Assembly: GCA_963766445.1 (NCBI GenBank)
Contig: CAVXZW010000025.1
Location: 186,001 to 250,000, forward strand
Source of the DNA: JAICYJ01 sp963766445
GTDB lineage: Bacteria > Actinomycetota > Thermoleophilia > Gaiellales > JAICJC01
Direction of reading: 5' to 3'
Length of the DNA stretch: 64,000 bases
Below are positions 26,470 through 35,949 of the stretch, piece by piece. Position 1 is the first letter of the stretch. Every line of letters starts with the position of its first letter. Both the position numbers and the translations under genes were made by a program. Under the pieces are notes generated by a model that was not told the DNA's origin, made no database searches, and saw only the letters and a list, made by a program, of their open reading frames with translations.

Positions 26470-26721
26470 CTAGCCGGAAACCCAGCCTCGGAAGGCGTGC
26501 AGCAGCGCGGCCCGCGCATCGGGCGAGATCTGCTGCTCCCGCAGCGTCCCGGTGAGGCGAATCGTATCGCGCATCTGCTCCAGGTAGGCGGTGCAGCCGT
26601 CGCAGCCGGCGATGTGGCTCTCGAAGCGCGCGTGCTGCTCCGGCGACAGCGCACCCTCGAGGTAGTCGGTGACCAGCTCGACCAGGTCACGGCAGGCGAT
26701 GGGGGCGATGTGGACGCTCAC
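26470..26721 (-). CDS. Soluble zinc-finger anti-sigma factor (zf-HC2)
   Basis: This 83 aa protein has the zinc-binding pattern H-x3-C-x2-C in FESHIAGCDGC, plus an upstream Cys (IACRDLVELVTDYLEG), as in ZAS anti-sigma domains. There is no membrane segment, so it is a cytoplasmic ZAS protein that could release its sigma factor on thiol oxidation (as RsrA does), though the disulfide pair is inferred only. The ATG start overlaps the stop of the sigma factor gene by four bases. Confidence 0.88.
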   Translation of the reverse strand: MSVHIAPIACRDLVELVTDYLEGALSPEQHARFESHIAGCDGCTAYLEQMRDTIRLTGTLREQQISPDARAALLHAFRGWVSG

Positions 26722-27383
26722 GCGGTGTCCTCCGACAGATAGCGCTCGAGCGCGGCCCGCACCTTCGAGCGGGCACGGTGCAGCAGCACCCGCTGGTTGG
26801 TCTCGCTCAGCTCCAGCAGCGCGCGCACCTCGCTCGAAGAGAAGCCCTCGACGTCGCGGAGGCGGATCACCTCACGCTGCGTGGGCGGCAGCTGCTCGAT
26901 CGCGGCGTCGATCACGGACCGCGTCTCGGCGCTCAGCAGCGTCGCCTCGGGCAGGCCGTCCCAGCCGCGCGGCGGCGAGGCCCACGCCCCGGCGGCGGCG
27001 TCCCCGGGTGGCAGGAACCGGTCGGGATCGACGGCGGGGCCGTCGTCGCCGTCGCCAAGCGACGCGAACGGGATGCTCCGCCGCTCGCGCTGCGCGCGCG
27101 TCTTGGCGGTGTTGGTGAGGATCCGGTAGATCCAGGTGCGCAGCGAGGAGCGGCCCTGGAACCCGTCGATCCCGCGCAGGACGCCCAGCCAGGTCTCCGC
27201 CACGACGTCCTCGGCGACGGCACGCGACCCTACGTACATCATGGCGACGCGCACCAGCGAGGCCTGATACCGGTCGATCAGCTCGACGAACGCGTCCTCG
27301 TCACGCGCGCGCAACGCTGCGACCAGCCGCCGCTCGTCCGGCGAAAGGCCGGGGAACGCGGGAGGGGCGGGAGGTTCGGTCAT
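26718..27383 (-). CDS. ECF sigma factor (sigma-70 family)
   Basis: The 221 aa protein has region 2 (DAFVELIDRYQASLVRVAM, AEDVVAETWLGVLRGIDGFQGRSSLRTWIYRILTN) and region 4 (IEQLPPTQREVIRLRDVEGFSS...RVLLHRARSKVRAAL). A long Pro/Gly/Asp-rich linker of about 45 residues separates them. It directs RNA polymerase to a small regulon and is probably held by the coupled zinc-finger anti-sigma. The frame allows three more codons upstream; ATG at 27383 (MTEPPAPP) has CAGAAT 10 nt before it. Confidence 0.92.
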   Translation of the reverse strand: MTEPPAPPAFPGLSPDERRLVAALRARDEDAFVELIDRYQASLVRVAMMYVGSRAVAEDVVAETWLGVLRGIDGFQGRSSLRTWIYRILTNTAKTRAQRERRSIPFASLGDGDDGPAVDPDRFLPPGDAAAGAWASPPRGWDGLPEATLLSAETRSVIDAAIEQLPPTQREVIRLRDVEGFSSSEVRALLELSETNQRVLLHRARSKVRAALERYLSEDTA

Positions 27384-27426
27384 GGCCAGCACGATTCTGC
27401 CTGAGTCTGGCGAGACGGGCGGATCG

Positions 27427-28597
27427 TTACGCCGGCAGCGAGCGCGCGGCCGGCGCCACCCGCAGCGCCAGCGCGGCCACCAGGCCGCAGCCGATCGAAG
27501 CCGCGCAGACCGTGACCAGCCGGCTCCAGCCGGCGTCCAGCCACAGCCCTGGAAGATAGGCGCCCAGCGCGCCGCCGAGGTAGTAGAGGGTCAGGTGCAG
27601 GCTGGTGGCGGTGCCGCGGTGGTGGTCGACCAGGCGCGGGATCAGCAGCTGGCAGGTTGTCACGGTCGAGAACATCGCGAACGCCATCAGTCCCAGCCCC
27701 GTCACCACCACCGGCAGCGAGTCGACCAGCGTCAGCAGGCAGCCGGCCAGCGACATCGCAACCAGTCCCGGCAGCAGCCGCTGCGGGCCCAGCCGTTGCG
27801 CCAGGCCGCCCACCACGGGCACCGCGATGCCCACCAGCCAGACGCCGTAGACCAGGCCGGCGCCGGCCAGGCCGAGGCCGATCTCGGGGGAGGTGAGCCG
27901 GTAGGTGCCGTAGGTGAAGATGCCGACGAACCCGAAGAACACGGTGGCGGCGCAGAGCGCATTGGTCAGCAACCGGCGGTTGCGCAGATGCGACGCGACC
28001 ACGCCGCCCAGCCGGCGGCCGCTGTGGGCGGGGCGGTCGCGCGGCAGCCATCGCCACATCGTGAGCGCGCCCAGGGCGGTCGGAAACGCCAGCAGCGAGA
28101 GCGCCAGGCGCCAGCCCCAGACGTCGGCCACCAGCGCCGTCCCCACCCGTCCTACGAAGCCGCCGAACACCAGCGACGAGGTGTACGCGCCCATGGCAAC
28201 ACCCACGCTGCGGCCCGCGAACCGCTCCGACACGTACGGCACCGCCACCACCAGCAGGCCCGGCATCAGCAGCCCCTGGGCGGCGCGCAGCAGCAGCAGA
28301 ATGCCCAGGTTGGGTGCCAGGCCGAGCAACGCCGTCGGCACCACCAGCAGCGCCGCCGAGGCGATCATGACGCGGGCGCGGCCGACGCGGTCGGACAACG
28401 GGCCATGCACCCAGCCGCCGAAGAGCCACACCCAGCACCACCACGGTGATGGAGAGGCCGGCCGCCGAAGGCGACACGTCCAGGCCGTGCTCGATCTCGG
28501 GCAGGATCGCCTGCGTGGCGTACATGTTCGCGAACATCGCCGACGCGCCCAGGAACAGGGCGATCGCCGGGCGGGCGCGGTCGGCGTCAGCCCGCAC
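27427..28597 (-). CDS. MFS transporter (one frameshift)
   Basis: A 12-helix major facilitator of about 390 aa. The N-terminal frame gives FLGASAMFANMYATQAILPEIEHGL and the next frame gives GGWVHGPLSDRVGRARVMIAS, the MFS motif A (G-x-L-S-D-R-x-G-R). The break is near 28430. The sequence resembles YnfM/arabinose-efflux-type exporters. The start overlaps the end of RNase D by 11 nt, so both are in one transcript. Substrate unknown. Confidence 0.85.
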
Positions 28598-29747
28598 GCC
28601 CGGCCACGTGCGGCGGGCCCGGCAGCACGCGCAGCGCCACCTCGCCCCGCAGCAGCCGCAGCAGCTCTTCGCCGGCCAGCTCTCGCCGCCAGCCGCGCAG
28701 CAGTGGATGGTCGTCGCCGCCCTCTGCGACCACCCGGATCAGGGACTCCAGATCGTCGCGGGTCGCCACCAGCTCGGATGCGATGCCGGCCTCGGCGCAG
28801 ACCGCCTGCAGCACCGAGCTGGCCAGCGGCAGCACCACCTTGATGCGGTTGCGGAGCTCGGAGGGCAGCTCGGCGGCCCGCTCCGGCGCGGGGCCGTCGG
28901 CCTCCGCCAGCACCGTCAGCAGTCCGTCCAGCTGGGGGCCGTTCTTCAGCTGCAGGCCGCGCACCGCCCGTGCCTCCTCGGCCGTGCGAGGCCTCCTCCG
29001 GGCAAGCTCGATCAGGGTCGGGTCGCGGACCAGCCAGCTGGTGGGGATGTCACGCCGCCGCGCCTCGCGCTCGCGCCAGGTGGCGGCCGCGACCAGGGCC
29101 ACAAGCTGCTCGCCGCGCAGCTTGCCGCGGCCGGCCACACGGCGCCAGGCCTGATCGGGATCCTGCACCAGCTGCGCCTCCGGCCCGTAGCGCCGCTCCA
29201 TCTCCTCGTCGGCCCAGCGGTCGCGGCCCTGGCTGCGCAGCCGCTCCAGCAGCGCATCCATCGCTGCCAGCAGGTGCCGCACGTCGTCGCCGGCGTAGGC
29301 AACCTGGGTCGCCGTCAGCGGCCGCTTCGACCAGTCGGTGAAGCCCTCGGCATGCTTCAGCCGCACGCCCAGGGTCTGGTCGAGCATGCGCTCCAGCGAC
29401 AGCGAGCCGCCCAGCCCCGCGAACCCGGCCGCCAGCTGGGTGTCGAACACGGCCGCGGCACCGGTGCCGAAGTGCAGGGCGAAGCCGGTCAGGTCGGCGC
29501 CGGGGGCGTGCATCGCCTTCACCACCGACCCGTCGGCGACCAGGTCGGCAACGGGCTTCAGCGGCGCTCCCCGCAGAGGATCGACGACGGCCAGGCGCTC
29601 GGCGGTGGCGATCTGGACGAGGCACAGCACCGGCGCGTAGGTGCGCTCCCAGACGAATTCGGTGTCCAGCGCGCAGCGTCCCTCACCGCGGGCGTCGGCC
29701 AGCAGCGAGGCGAGGCCGGCGTCGTCGGTGATCTGCTCGATGCTCAT
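28587..29747 (-). CDS. rnd: Ribonuclease D
   Basis: A 386 aa 3'-5' exoribonuclease for tRNA and small RNA 3'-end trimming. The DEDDy residues are visible: D and E in ALDTEFVWERTY, D in HAPGADLTGF, and Y and D in VAYAGDDVRHLL. An HRDC-like helical domain follows (DIPTSWLVRDPTLIELARRRP). The frame opens 16 codons further upstream, but the ATG at 29747 has TACGGT 8 nt before it and fits the domain start MSIEQITDDAGL. Confidence 0.93.
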   Translation of the reverse strand: MSIEQITDDAGLASLLADARGEGRCALDTEFVWERTYAPVLCLVQIATAERLAVVDPLRGAPLKPVADLVADGSVVKAMHAPGADLTGFALHFGTGAAAVFDTQLAAGFAGLGGSLSLERMLDQTLGVRLKHAEGFTDWSKRPLTATQVAYAGDDVRHLLAAMDALLERLRSQGRDRWADEEMERRYGPEAQLVQDPDQAWRRVAGRGKLRGEQLVALVAAATWREREARRRDIPTSWLVRDPTLIELARRRPRTAEEARAVRGLQLKNGPQLDGLLTVLAEADGPAPERAAELPSELRNRIKVVLPLASSVLQAVCAEAGIASELVATRDDLESLIRVVAEGGDDHPLLRGWRRELAGEELLRLLRGEVALRVLPGPPHVAGRAG

Positions 29748-29755
29748 CGAGCGGC

Positions 29756-29761
29756 ACCGTA
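29756..29761 (-). promoter_or_regulatory. Putative -10 hexamer of rnd
   Basis: TACGGT on the minus strand, 8 nt before ATG at 29747. Confidence 0.45.
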
Positions 29762-29798
29762 GCGCGCACCGCGGCAGGCGCACGACCCCCGGCACGCA

Positions 29799-29804
29799 TA
29801 AGCT
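29799..29804 (+). promoter_or_regulatory. Putative -10 hexamer, leaderless, nfeD-SPFH operon
   Basis: TAAGCT followed by 6 nt and ATG at 29811. Confidence 0.55.
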
Positions 29805-29810
29805 ACATGC

Positions 29811-30284
29811 ATGGATCTACCTGCATGGGCGATCTGGGTCGTGGTGGCCGTGGCGATGCTCGCCATCGAAGCCACCACGTCCTCGTTCTTCACGATCTAC
29901 TTCGCGGTGTCGGCCGCAATCGTTGCGGTGCTGACGCTGCTCGGCATCCCCGTGGCCTTCCAGATCATCGCCTTCGGCCTGCTCGGGGTGGGCACGCTCG
30001 TGCTCACGCGCCCGGCGCTGCTGCGGATCGCGGGCAGCGACACCCCGGCCGTGCCCAGCGGCGTCGACGCCATGCGCGGCCGCATCGGCGTTGTCACCAC
30101 CGCGATCGGCGAGCTGGAGGCGGGCCAGGTCAAGCTGGGCGGCGAGACCTGGTCGGCGCGCAGCTACTTCGAGCACGAACCGATCGCCCTGGGCACCCGT
30201 ATCGAGGTGGTCGAGATCAAGGGCGTCACCGCGCTCGTGATCGCGGCCCCCGACGACCGTACCGAACTCCCGAAGGAGATCTGA
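29811..30284 (+). CDS. NfeD-like membrane protein (short form)
   Basis: A 157 aa protein with three closely packed membrane segments (AIWVVVAVAMLAIEATTSSFFTIYF and following) and a C-terminal OB-fold (MRGRIGVVTTAI, ...ALGTRIEVVEIKGVTALV). It is the short NfeD type that lacks the protease domain. NfeD partners with an SPFH protein, and the next gene is one; the stop and start codons overlap (TGATG). Confidence 0.92.
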   Translation: MDLPAWAIWVVVAVAMLAIEATTSSFFTIYFAVSAAIVAVLTLLGIPVAFQIIAFGLLGVGTLVLTRPALLRIAGSDTPAVPSGVDAMRGRIGVVTTAIGELEAGQVKLGGETWSARSYFEHEPIALGTRIEVVEIKGVTALVIAAPDDRTELPKEI

Positions 30285-31270
30285 TGGCACCCCTGATCGT
30301 GGCTCTCGTGCTGGCGCTGTTCGCGGTGATCCTGGTCGCCTCGTCCGTGCGAGTCGTCCGGCAGGCCCGCGTCGGCATCGTCGAGCGCTGGGGCAAGTAC
30401 CGCGCCTCGCTGCCCCCCGGCCTGCACCTGATCCTGCCCATGCTCGACCGGATCACCGCCGTCGTCGACATGCGCGAGACGGTGCAGGCGTTCGCGCCGC
30501 AGCCCGTCATCACGCAGGACAACGTCACGATCGGCATCGACACGGTCGTCTACTACCAGGTCACCGACCCGTTCCGGGCCACCTACGAGGTGGCCAACGT
30601 GCTGATCGCCATGGAGCAGCTCGCGATCACGACGCTGCGAAACGTGGTCGGCTCGATGACGCTGGAGGGCACGCTCACCAGCCGCGACGAGATCAACACC
30701 CAGCTGCGGATCGTGCTGGACGAGGCCACCGAGAAGTGGGGCGTGCGCGTGACCCGGGTGGAGCTGAAGAGCATCGACCCGCCCCGCTCGATCCAGGAGG
30801 CGATGGAGCAGCAGATGCGCGCCGACCGCGCCAAGCGGGCGGCGATCCTCTCGGCCGAGGGCGAGAAGCAGTCGGCGATCCTGCGCGCCGAGGGCCTGCG
30901 CCAGGCCGCGATCCTGAACGGCGAGGCCGATCAGCAGTCGAACATCCTGCGCGCCGAGGGCGAGAAGCAGGCCAGGGCGCTGCGCGCGCAGGGCGAGGCG
31001 GAGGCGCTTGCGACCGTGTTCAAGACCGTCGCCGAGACAGGCATCGCACCATCCGACATGCTCGGCTACAAGTACCTGGAAGCGCTGCCGGCGGTGGCCG
31101 ACGGCGACTCCAACAAGCTGATGCTGTTGCCCAGCGGGGCGGCCAACGCGATGGGCGCCATCGCCGGCCTGGGGGCCGCATTCAGCGAGGGCGCCGCGCC
31201 CACCCCGGCGACGCCGGCCGCGCCCAAGCGGCGGCCCGCCGTCGCCGGCCTCTCCCCCGCCCACACCTGA
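30284..31270 (+). CDS. SPFH/Band 7 protein (stomatin-like, QmcA/HflK-like)
   Basis: A 328 aa protein with an N-terminal membrane segment (about 2-22), the Band 7 domain (VGIVERWGKYRASLPPGLHL, VITQDNVTIGIDTVVYYQV), then a charged repeat-rich helical region (AEGEKQSAILRAEGLRQAA and repeats, about 180-235) that should oligomerise, and an Ala/Pro-rich tail. With NfeD it forms a membrane-microdomain or quality-control complex. Confidence 0.94.
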   Translation: MAPLIVALVLALFAVILVASSVRVVRQARVGIVERWGKYRASLPPGLHLILPMLDRITAVVDMRETVQAFAPQPVITQDNVTIGIDTVVYYQVTDPFRATYEVANVLIAMEQLAITTLRNVVGSMTLEGTLTSRDEINTQLRIVLDEATEKWGVRVTRVELKSIDPPRSIQEAMEQQMRADRAKRAAILSAEGEKQSAILRAEGLRQAAILNGEADQQSNILRAEGEKQARALRAQGEAEALATVFKTVAETGIAPSDMLGYKYLEALPAVADGDSNKLMLLPSGAANAMGAIAGLGAAFSEGAAPTPATPAAPKRRPAVAGLSPAHT

Positions 31271-31321
31271 TCCGCCGGCTGAGTGACGCCGGTCACGGCT
31301 ACACCATCGCGGCGCCGCTTG

Positions 31322-31327
31322 TAGAAT
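31322..31327 (+). promoter_or_regulatory. Putative -10 hexamer of A1-type oxidase operon
   Basis: TAGAAT ends 10 nt before GTG at 31338. The leader would be about 3 nt. Confidence 0.45.
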
Positions 31328-31337
31328 CCGGGCGCCT

Positions 31338-32071
31338 GTGACCCGAACGCATCGCCGCCGCCGCTGGTTCCTCGCCGCAGCCCCGCTCGGAGTGCTGGTC
31401 GCACTGACCCTCGCCCAGCCGGCGCTGGCCGGGACGGCCACCCTCAACCAGCCGGAATCGCCGAACGCGCAGAGCATCGACAGCATCTACCGGGCGGTGC
31501 TGGGCGTGACCGTCACCATCTTCGTGCTGGTGGGCGGCTGGCTGGTCTACTCGGCGATCCGGTTCCGGGAGCGGCCCGGCCGCGAGTACCCGGATCCGCC
31601 GCAGGTGCGCGGCTCCACCCGGCTCGAGATCGGCTGGACGATCGTCCCGATCCTGATCCTGGTCGGCCTGTCCGCGTTCACGTTCTACAAGCTGCCGAAG
31701 GTGGAGGACGTGCCCAAGGGCGCTATGCAGATCGGGGTGACGGCGCAGCAGTACTCCTGGACGTTCACCTACCCCGGCGGCAAGCACCCGGCCGGGCCGA
31801 ACACCCTGGTGGTACCGGTCGACACGCCGATCCACCTGAACATGGTCTCCAAGGACGTGGTGCACGACTTCTGGGTGGAGCAGCTCGGGCAGAAGCAGGA
31901 CGTGTTCCCCAACCGCATCACCCACACTGGTTCCAGGCTGACAAGATCGGCAACTACGACGGCCAGTGCGCGGAGTTCTGCGGATCCGGTCACGCCACCA
32001 TGACCATCGTCGTGCGCGTGTTGTCCAAGGAGGACTACCTCAAGTACATGTCGACCAAGGCGACCACCTAG
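31338..32071 (+). CDS. ctaC: Cytochrome c oxidase subunit II, A1-type operon (one frameshift)
   Basis: The protein of about 244 aa has a signal segment, two membrane helices (AVLGVTVTIFVLVGGWLVY and IGWTIVPILILVGLSAFTF) and the CuA domain. In the first frame DVVHDFWVEQ carries the first His ligand. After a break near 31928 the other frame gives QCAEFCGSGHATM with both Cys, the second His and the Met of CuA. The copper site is therefore complete once the indel is corrected. The stop directly abuts the ATG of subunit I. Confidence 0.92.
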
Positions 32072-33701
32072 ATGGCTACGGCGGCCACACCGGCACAGGC
32101 GTTCCCCGCCCCCAGCGGCTCGACGCTGCGCTCCTGGATCACGACCGTCGATCACAAGCGGATCGGCCTGCTCTACCTGCTGGTGACGATGTTCTTCTTC
32201 CTCACCGGCGGGTTGATGGCGCTGGTGATCCGGCTGCAGCTGGAGACCGCCAGCGGCACCGTCGTCTCGGCCGAGACCTACGACCAGATCTTCACGATGC
32301 ACGGCACCACGATGGTGTTCCTGTTCGCGGTGCCGGTGACGGCCGCGTTCGGCAACTACATGGTGCCGCTGCAGATCGGCGCCCGCGACATGGCCTTCCC
32401 GAAGCTGAACGCCGCGTCGTTCTGGCTGCTGCTGTTCGGCGGCATGGTCATGTACTCGAGCTTCGCGTTCGGCGGCGCCCCGGATGCCGGCTGGACCGGC
32501 TACCCGCCGCTGTCGGTGATCTCGCCCGGCCACGGCATCGACTTCTGGATCGTGGGCCTGCACATCCTGTCGCTCTCGTCGATCCTGGGCGCGATCAACT
32601 TCATCTGCACGATCCACAACATGCGCGCGCCCGGCATGCGGCTGACGCGGATGCCGCTGTTCACCTGGTGCATCGACTTCTACTCGATCATGATCGTGGC
32701 CGCCTTGCCGGTGTTGTCGGGCGCGCTGACGATGCTGCTGCTCGACCGCAACTACGGCACGCACTTCTTCACCGCGAACGGTGGTAACCCGATCCTCTAC
32801 CAGCACTTGTTCTGGTTCTTCGGGCACCCAGAGGTGTACGTGGTGGCGCTGCCCGGGTTCGGCATGATCTCGGAGATCCTGCCGGTGTTCTCGCGCAAGC
32901 CGATCTTCGGCTACAAGGCGCTGGTCTACTCGGCAGCGGCGATCGCGTTCCTGGGCTTCCTGGTCTGGGGCCACCACATGTTCGCGGTCGGATTCTCGAC
33001 GCCCGTCGACATCTGGTTCATGGTCGCCTCGCTGGCGATCGCGGTGCCCACCGGCGTCAAGATCTTCAACTGGATCGGCACGCTGTGGATGGGCCGGATC
33101 CGCTACGAGCCGCCGATGCTGTTCGCGGTCGGCTTCATCCTGCTGTTCATGATCGGCGGGCTTGTCGGGCGTCTTCCTGGCCGTCTTCTCGATCGACCTG
33201 CAGGTCACCGACAGCTACTTCGTCGTCGCCCACTTCCACTACGTGATGGGATCGATCCCGGTGTTCGCCGTGATGGGTGGCCTGCACTACTGGTATCCGA
33301 AGATGACCGGCCGTATGCTCAACCGCAGCCTCGGCATCTGGAGCTTCTGGGTGCTGTTCGTGGGCTTCAACATGACCTTCTTCCCGATGCACGCGATGGG
33401 GCTATCCGGAATGCCGCGCCGTATCTCGAGCTACCCACAGCACCCCGGTTGGGAGCGCATGAACGAGATCGCCACCCTGGGCTCGTTCGTGATCTCGATG
33501 GGGGTGCTTCTCGTCGTCTACAACTGCGTGACGTCGCTTCGCAACGGCCGCGTGGCCGGCGACGACCCCTGGCAGGCGAACACGCTCGAGTGGTACACCA
33601 GCTCGCCGCCGCCCGCGCACAACTTCGACTCGCTGCCGCCGATCCGCAGCGAACGGCCGCTGGCCGACCTGCACGCCGAGGCGGCGGAGGCGGCGGGGTG
33701 A
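32072..33701 (+). CDS. ctaD: Cytochrome c oxidase subunit I, A1 type (one frameshift)
   Basis: Twelve-helix haem-copper oxidase of about 543 aa. Haem a ligand region TMHGTTMVF, CuB/proton-channel motif FFGHPEVYVVALPGFGMISE with the Glu that defines the A1 subfamily and the Tyr cross-linked to His, WGHHMF (CuB His pair), and VVAHFHYVM (haem ligands). The frame changes near 33165 (MIGG|LSGVFLAVF). It is the plus-strand, E-containing oxidase; a second subunit I at 37-39 kb lacks this Glu. Confidence 0.94.
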
Positions 33702-33705
33702 CGCG

Positions 33706-34608
33706 ATGAGCATGGCCACAGCACCGCACCCGCTGCGATCGCCGCTGCGAAGCGTGGTCGCCGACTACGTGACGCTGACCAAGCCGCGGATCATGCTGCT
33801 GATCCTGATCACGGCCTACGGCGCGATGGCGTTCGCCGCCGACGGGCTGCCGACGGCGCGGCTGACGGTGCTGACGCTGTTCGGGCTGGGACTGTCGTCG
33901 GGCGGTGCCAGCGCCCTCAACCATGTGATCGACCGCGACCTCGACGCTCGCATGCGCCGTACCGCGGGGCGGCCGGTCGCCAGCGGACGCGTCTCGGTTG
34001 ACGCGGCCACCGGTTTCGGGATCGGCCTGATCGTGGCCTCCACGGCGGTACTGGCCGCGTACGTGAACGTGCTGACCGCGGCGCTGGCGCTCTCCGGGGC
34101 CTTGTTCTACGTGGTCGTCTACACGATCTGGCTGAAGCGCCGCACGCCGCAGAACATCGTGATCGGCGGTGCCGCGGGCGCGGTTCCGCCGCTGGTCGGA
34201 TGGGCGGCGGTGACCGGGCACGTGGGCCTGGCGGCGCTGTTCATGTTCGCGCTGGTGTTCTACTGGACGCCGCCCCACTTCTGGGCGCTGGCGATCCTGG
34301 CCAAGGACGACTACGCGGCGGCCGGCGTGCCGATGCTGCCGGTCGTGCGCGGCGACCACGAGACCGCCCGCCAGATCCTGCTCTACACCGTGCTGCTGGT
34401 CGGCCTGTCGCTGCTGCCGTACCTGTCGCAGACGTTCGGGCTGGTCTACCTGCTCAGCGCGGCCGTGCTGGGCGGGTGGTTCCTGCTGCTGGCCGTGCGC
34501 CTGCTGCGCGACACCAGTCGCGCGAACGCGCGCGGGCTGTTCCTCTACTCTCTTGCCTATCTGGCGCTGATGTTCGCCGCGATCGGCATCGACCGCATCA
34601 ACTTCTAG
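33706..34608 (+). CDS. ctaB: Protohaem IX farnesyltransferase (haem O synthase)
   Basis: A 300 aa UbiA-type prenyltransferase with nine membrane segments. The prenyl-diphosphate/Mg motif is NHVIDRDLDARMRRTAGRP and the second is YTIWLKRRTPQNIVIGG. It attaches farnesyl to haem b to make haem O for the aa3 oxidases of this cluster. Five nt after ctaD. The haem A synthase (ctaA) is not in this window. Confidence 0.95.
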   Translation: MSMATAPHPLRSPLRSVVADYVTLTKPRIMLLILITAYGAMAFAADGLPTARLTVLTLFGLGLSSGGASALNHVIDRDLDARMRRTAGRPVASGRVSVDAATGFGIGLIVASTAVLAAYVNVLTAALALSGALFYVVVYTIWLKRRTPQNIVIGGAAGAVPPLVGWAAVTGHVGLAALFMFALVFYWTPPHFWALAILAKDDYAAAGVPMLPVVRGDHETARQILLYTVLLVGLSLLPYLSQTFGLVYLLSAAVLGGWFLLLAVRLLRDTSRANARGLFLYSLAYLALMFAAIGIDRINF

Positions 34609-34622
34609 AAACGAGTCGCCCC

Positions 34623-34740
34623 ATGCTGGACAAGAAGACCGCGAACGCGAACATCAGGCTGGGACTGATGCTCGGCCATCGCCGTCGGGCTGCTGTTCAT
34701 CGGCACCATCGTGATCGGGCTGGTCGTCGTCAATGTCTGA
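34623..34740 (+). CDS. Small single-pass membrane protein of oxidase operon (frameshifted)
   Basis: A short ORF starts MLDKKTANANIRLGLML and, after one extra base near 34674, continues IAVGLLFIGTIVIGLVVVNV to a TGA at 34738-34740: about 38 aa with one membrane segment. Small single-helix subunits are common in oxidase operons. Its end overlaps the next ORF by 8 nt. Without correction the frame does not give a membrane helix, so this reading is an inference. Confidence 0.5.
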
Positions 34741-34951
34741 ACACGACGACAACCCCTTCCACCTGCCCCTGCCCTCGGCGCAGCCGCTGATCGCATCGTT
34801 CGGCGCTGCCACGATGCTGGTGGGACTGGTGCCGGACTCACGGCTATGGCGGATGACAATCATCTCCATGGGCGCCATCATCCTCACCATCGGCGTCTGG
34901 CTGTGGGTCTCCGACGCGGTCGAGGAGTACAGGAACCTCCCCGACGAGTAG
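34733..34951 (+). CDS. Small membrane protein, oxidase subunit IV-like
   Basis: A 72 aa protein with two membrane segments (PLIASFGAATMLVGLVP and MTIISMGAIILTIGVWLWV) and a charged tail (EEYRNLPDE). The position and size resemble the small fourth subunit (CtaF-like) or CyoD-type proteins of actinobacterial aa3 oxidases, but the sequence is too short to be sure. Confidence 0.65.
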   Translation: MSEHDDNPFHLPLPSAQPLIASFGAATMLVGLVPDSRLWRMTIISMGAIILTIGVWLWVSDAVEEYRNLPDE

Positions 34952-35204
34952 CGACCCGGGCTTTCTGCGCGACGTCGAGGACGCCTGCCGGGGACGTCCC
35001 GGCATCTCCATCGAGCGGCGCGAGGGCTACCTGGTGGCCACGATCGTGCTGGACGGCGACCCGCCAGGGCTGTCGGAGCGGGCGCGGGCGCTGCTCTCCG
35101 CCTTCCCGGCTATGGACGGCCGGCGGACGCTGCGGGTGGACGTGCGCAACCGGCAGTGGGCGGCGCTGGTGATCGAGGTCGCGCAGGCGGCTGGCGGCGG
35201 CTGA
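34950..35204 (+). CDS. ORF without clear start, unknown, end of oxidase cluster
   Basis: An open frame ends at TGA 35202-35204 and reads DPGFLRDVEDACRGRPGIS, REGYLVATIVLDGDPP and LRVDVRNRQWAALVIEVAQ, with coding-like composition. No ATG, GTG or TTG stands in frame before the first conserved-looking residues, so the start is lost to an indel, or the ORF is not real. About 84 codons. It would be the last gene of the plus-strand oxidase cluster and converges on the minus-strand cluster. Confidence 0.35.
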   Translation, partial: SDPGFLRDVEDACRGRPGISIERREGYLVATIVLDGDPPGLSERARALLSAFPAMDGRRTLRVDVRNRQWAALVIEVAQAAGGG

Positions 35205-35208
35205 GCGG

Positions 35209-35949
35209 TCAGCCGCGGGTGACGAACCCGATGTTCTGGTCCTGCGCGTTTGCGAGCGTGGTCGCCGCCTGCAGAACGCCGTCGCGGGGCAGGCCGGTCA
35301 CGACCACCATCGCCAGCACGTCGCCGTGCTGCCAGCCGTACACGGCGACCTGGCGGCGGGGCGGGTACAGCGTGGAGATGATCGGCGACACGGTCGTGCC
35401 CTGGAGCAGCCATCCGTGCTCGCCCGGCAGCGGGCCGGGCGGAGTGGCCGGCTTGCCGTGATACGCGTGGATCATCTGGCGCTCGAAGCCGGCCGAGACC
35501 GCGTTCAGGTCGGAGCCGGTGAACAGCTCGGCCCGGCTGAGGACGGTGATCGACCCGTGCACCTGTGACCAGCCGGCGCGCGCTCCCGCCTTCCAGGTGT
35601 GCGCGATAATCCTCGTGGCCGCGGGCGACTGGCCCTTGCGGATCTCGACCGAGGTCGTGGCGCGGGTGTCCTCGGCGCTCTGGTCGTACGTCGGGCCCAG
35701 CTGCGAGGCCTGCAGCAGCATCGGGCCGACGCTGGAGGGGGCATCCAGCAGGCCCGGCGCCTGCTGCGGCACCGACGGATGATCGCCGGCGCGGATGAAC
35801 AGCCACCAGGCGGCGAAGATCGCGGCCGCCACCAGCAGGCCCGGCATCAGACGCGAGAGGAAGGAGTCGTTCGAGACCATCGACCGCGGTATCGGCCGCG
35901 CGGTGGCTTCGACTTGAGCGGATGCGGGCCTCACGCCCGCGCGGCTCAT
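35209..35949 (-). CDS. Membrane-anchored protein downstream of ctaE, unknown function
   Basis: The 246 aa protein has one membrane segment (about 35-51, MPGLLVAAAIFAAWWLF) and an exported domain of about 190 residues with a conserved-looking core (SPAATRIIAHTWKAGARAGW, RRQVAVYGWQHGDVLAMVVV). The ATG at 35949 overlaps the ctaE stop (ATGA). An internal ATG at 35880 is an alternative. I do not recognise a family; its coupling to ctaE suggests a role in oxidase assembly, which is only inference. Confidence 0.7.
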   Translation of the reverse strand: MSRAGVRPASAQVEATARPIPRSMVSNDSFLSRLMPGLLVAAAIFAAWWLFIRAGDHPSVPQQAPGLLDAPSSVGPMLLQASQLGPTYDQSAEDTRATTSVEIRKGQSPAATRIIAHTWKAGARAGWSQVHGSITVLSRAELFTGSDLNAVSAGFERQMIHAYHGKPATPPGPLPGEHGWLLQGTTVSPIISTLYPPRRQVAVYGWQHGDVLAMVVVTGLPRDGVLQAATTLANAQDQNIGFVTRG

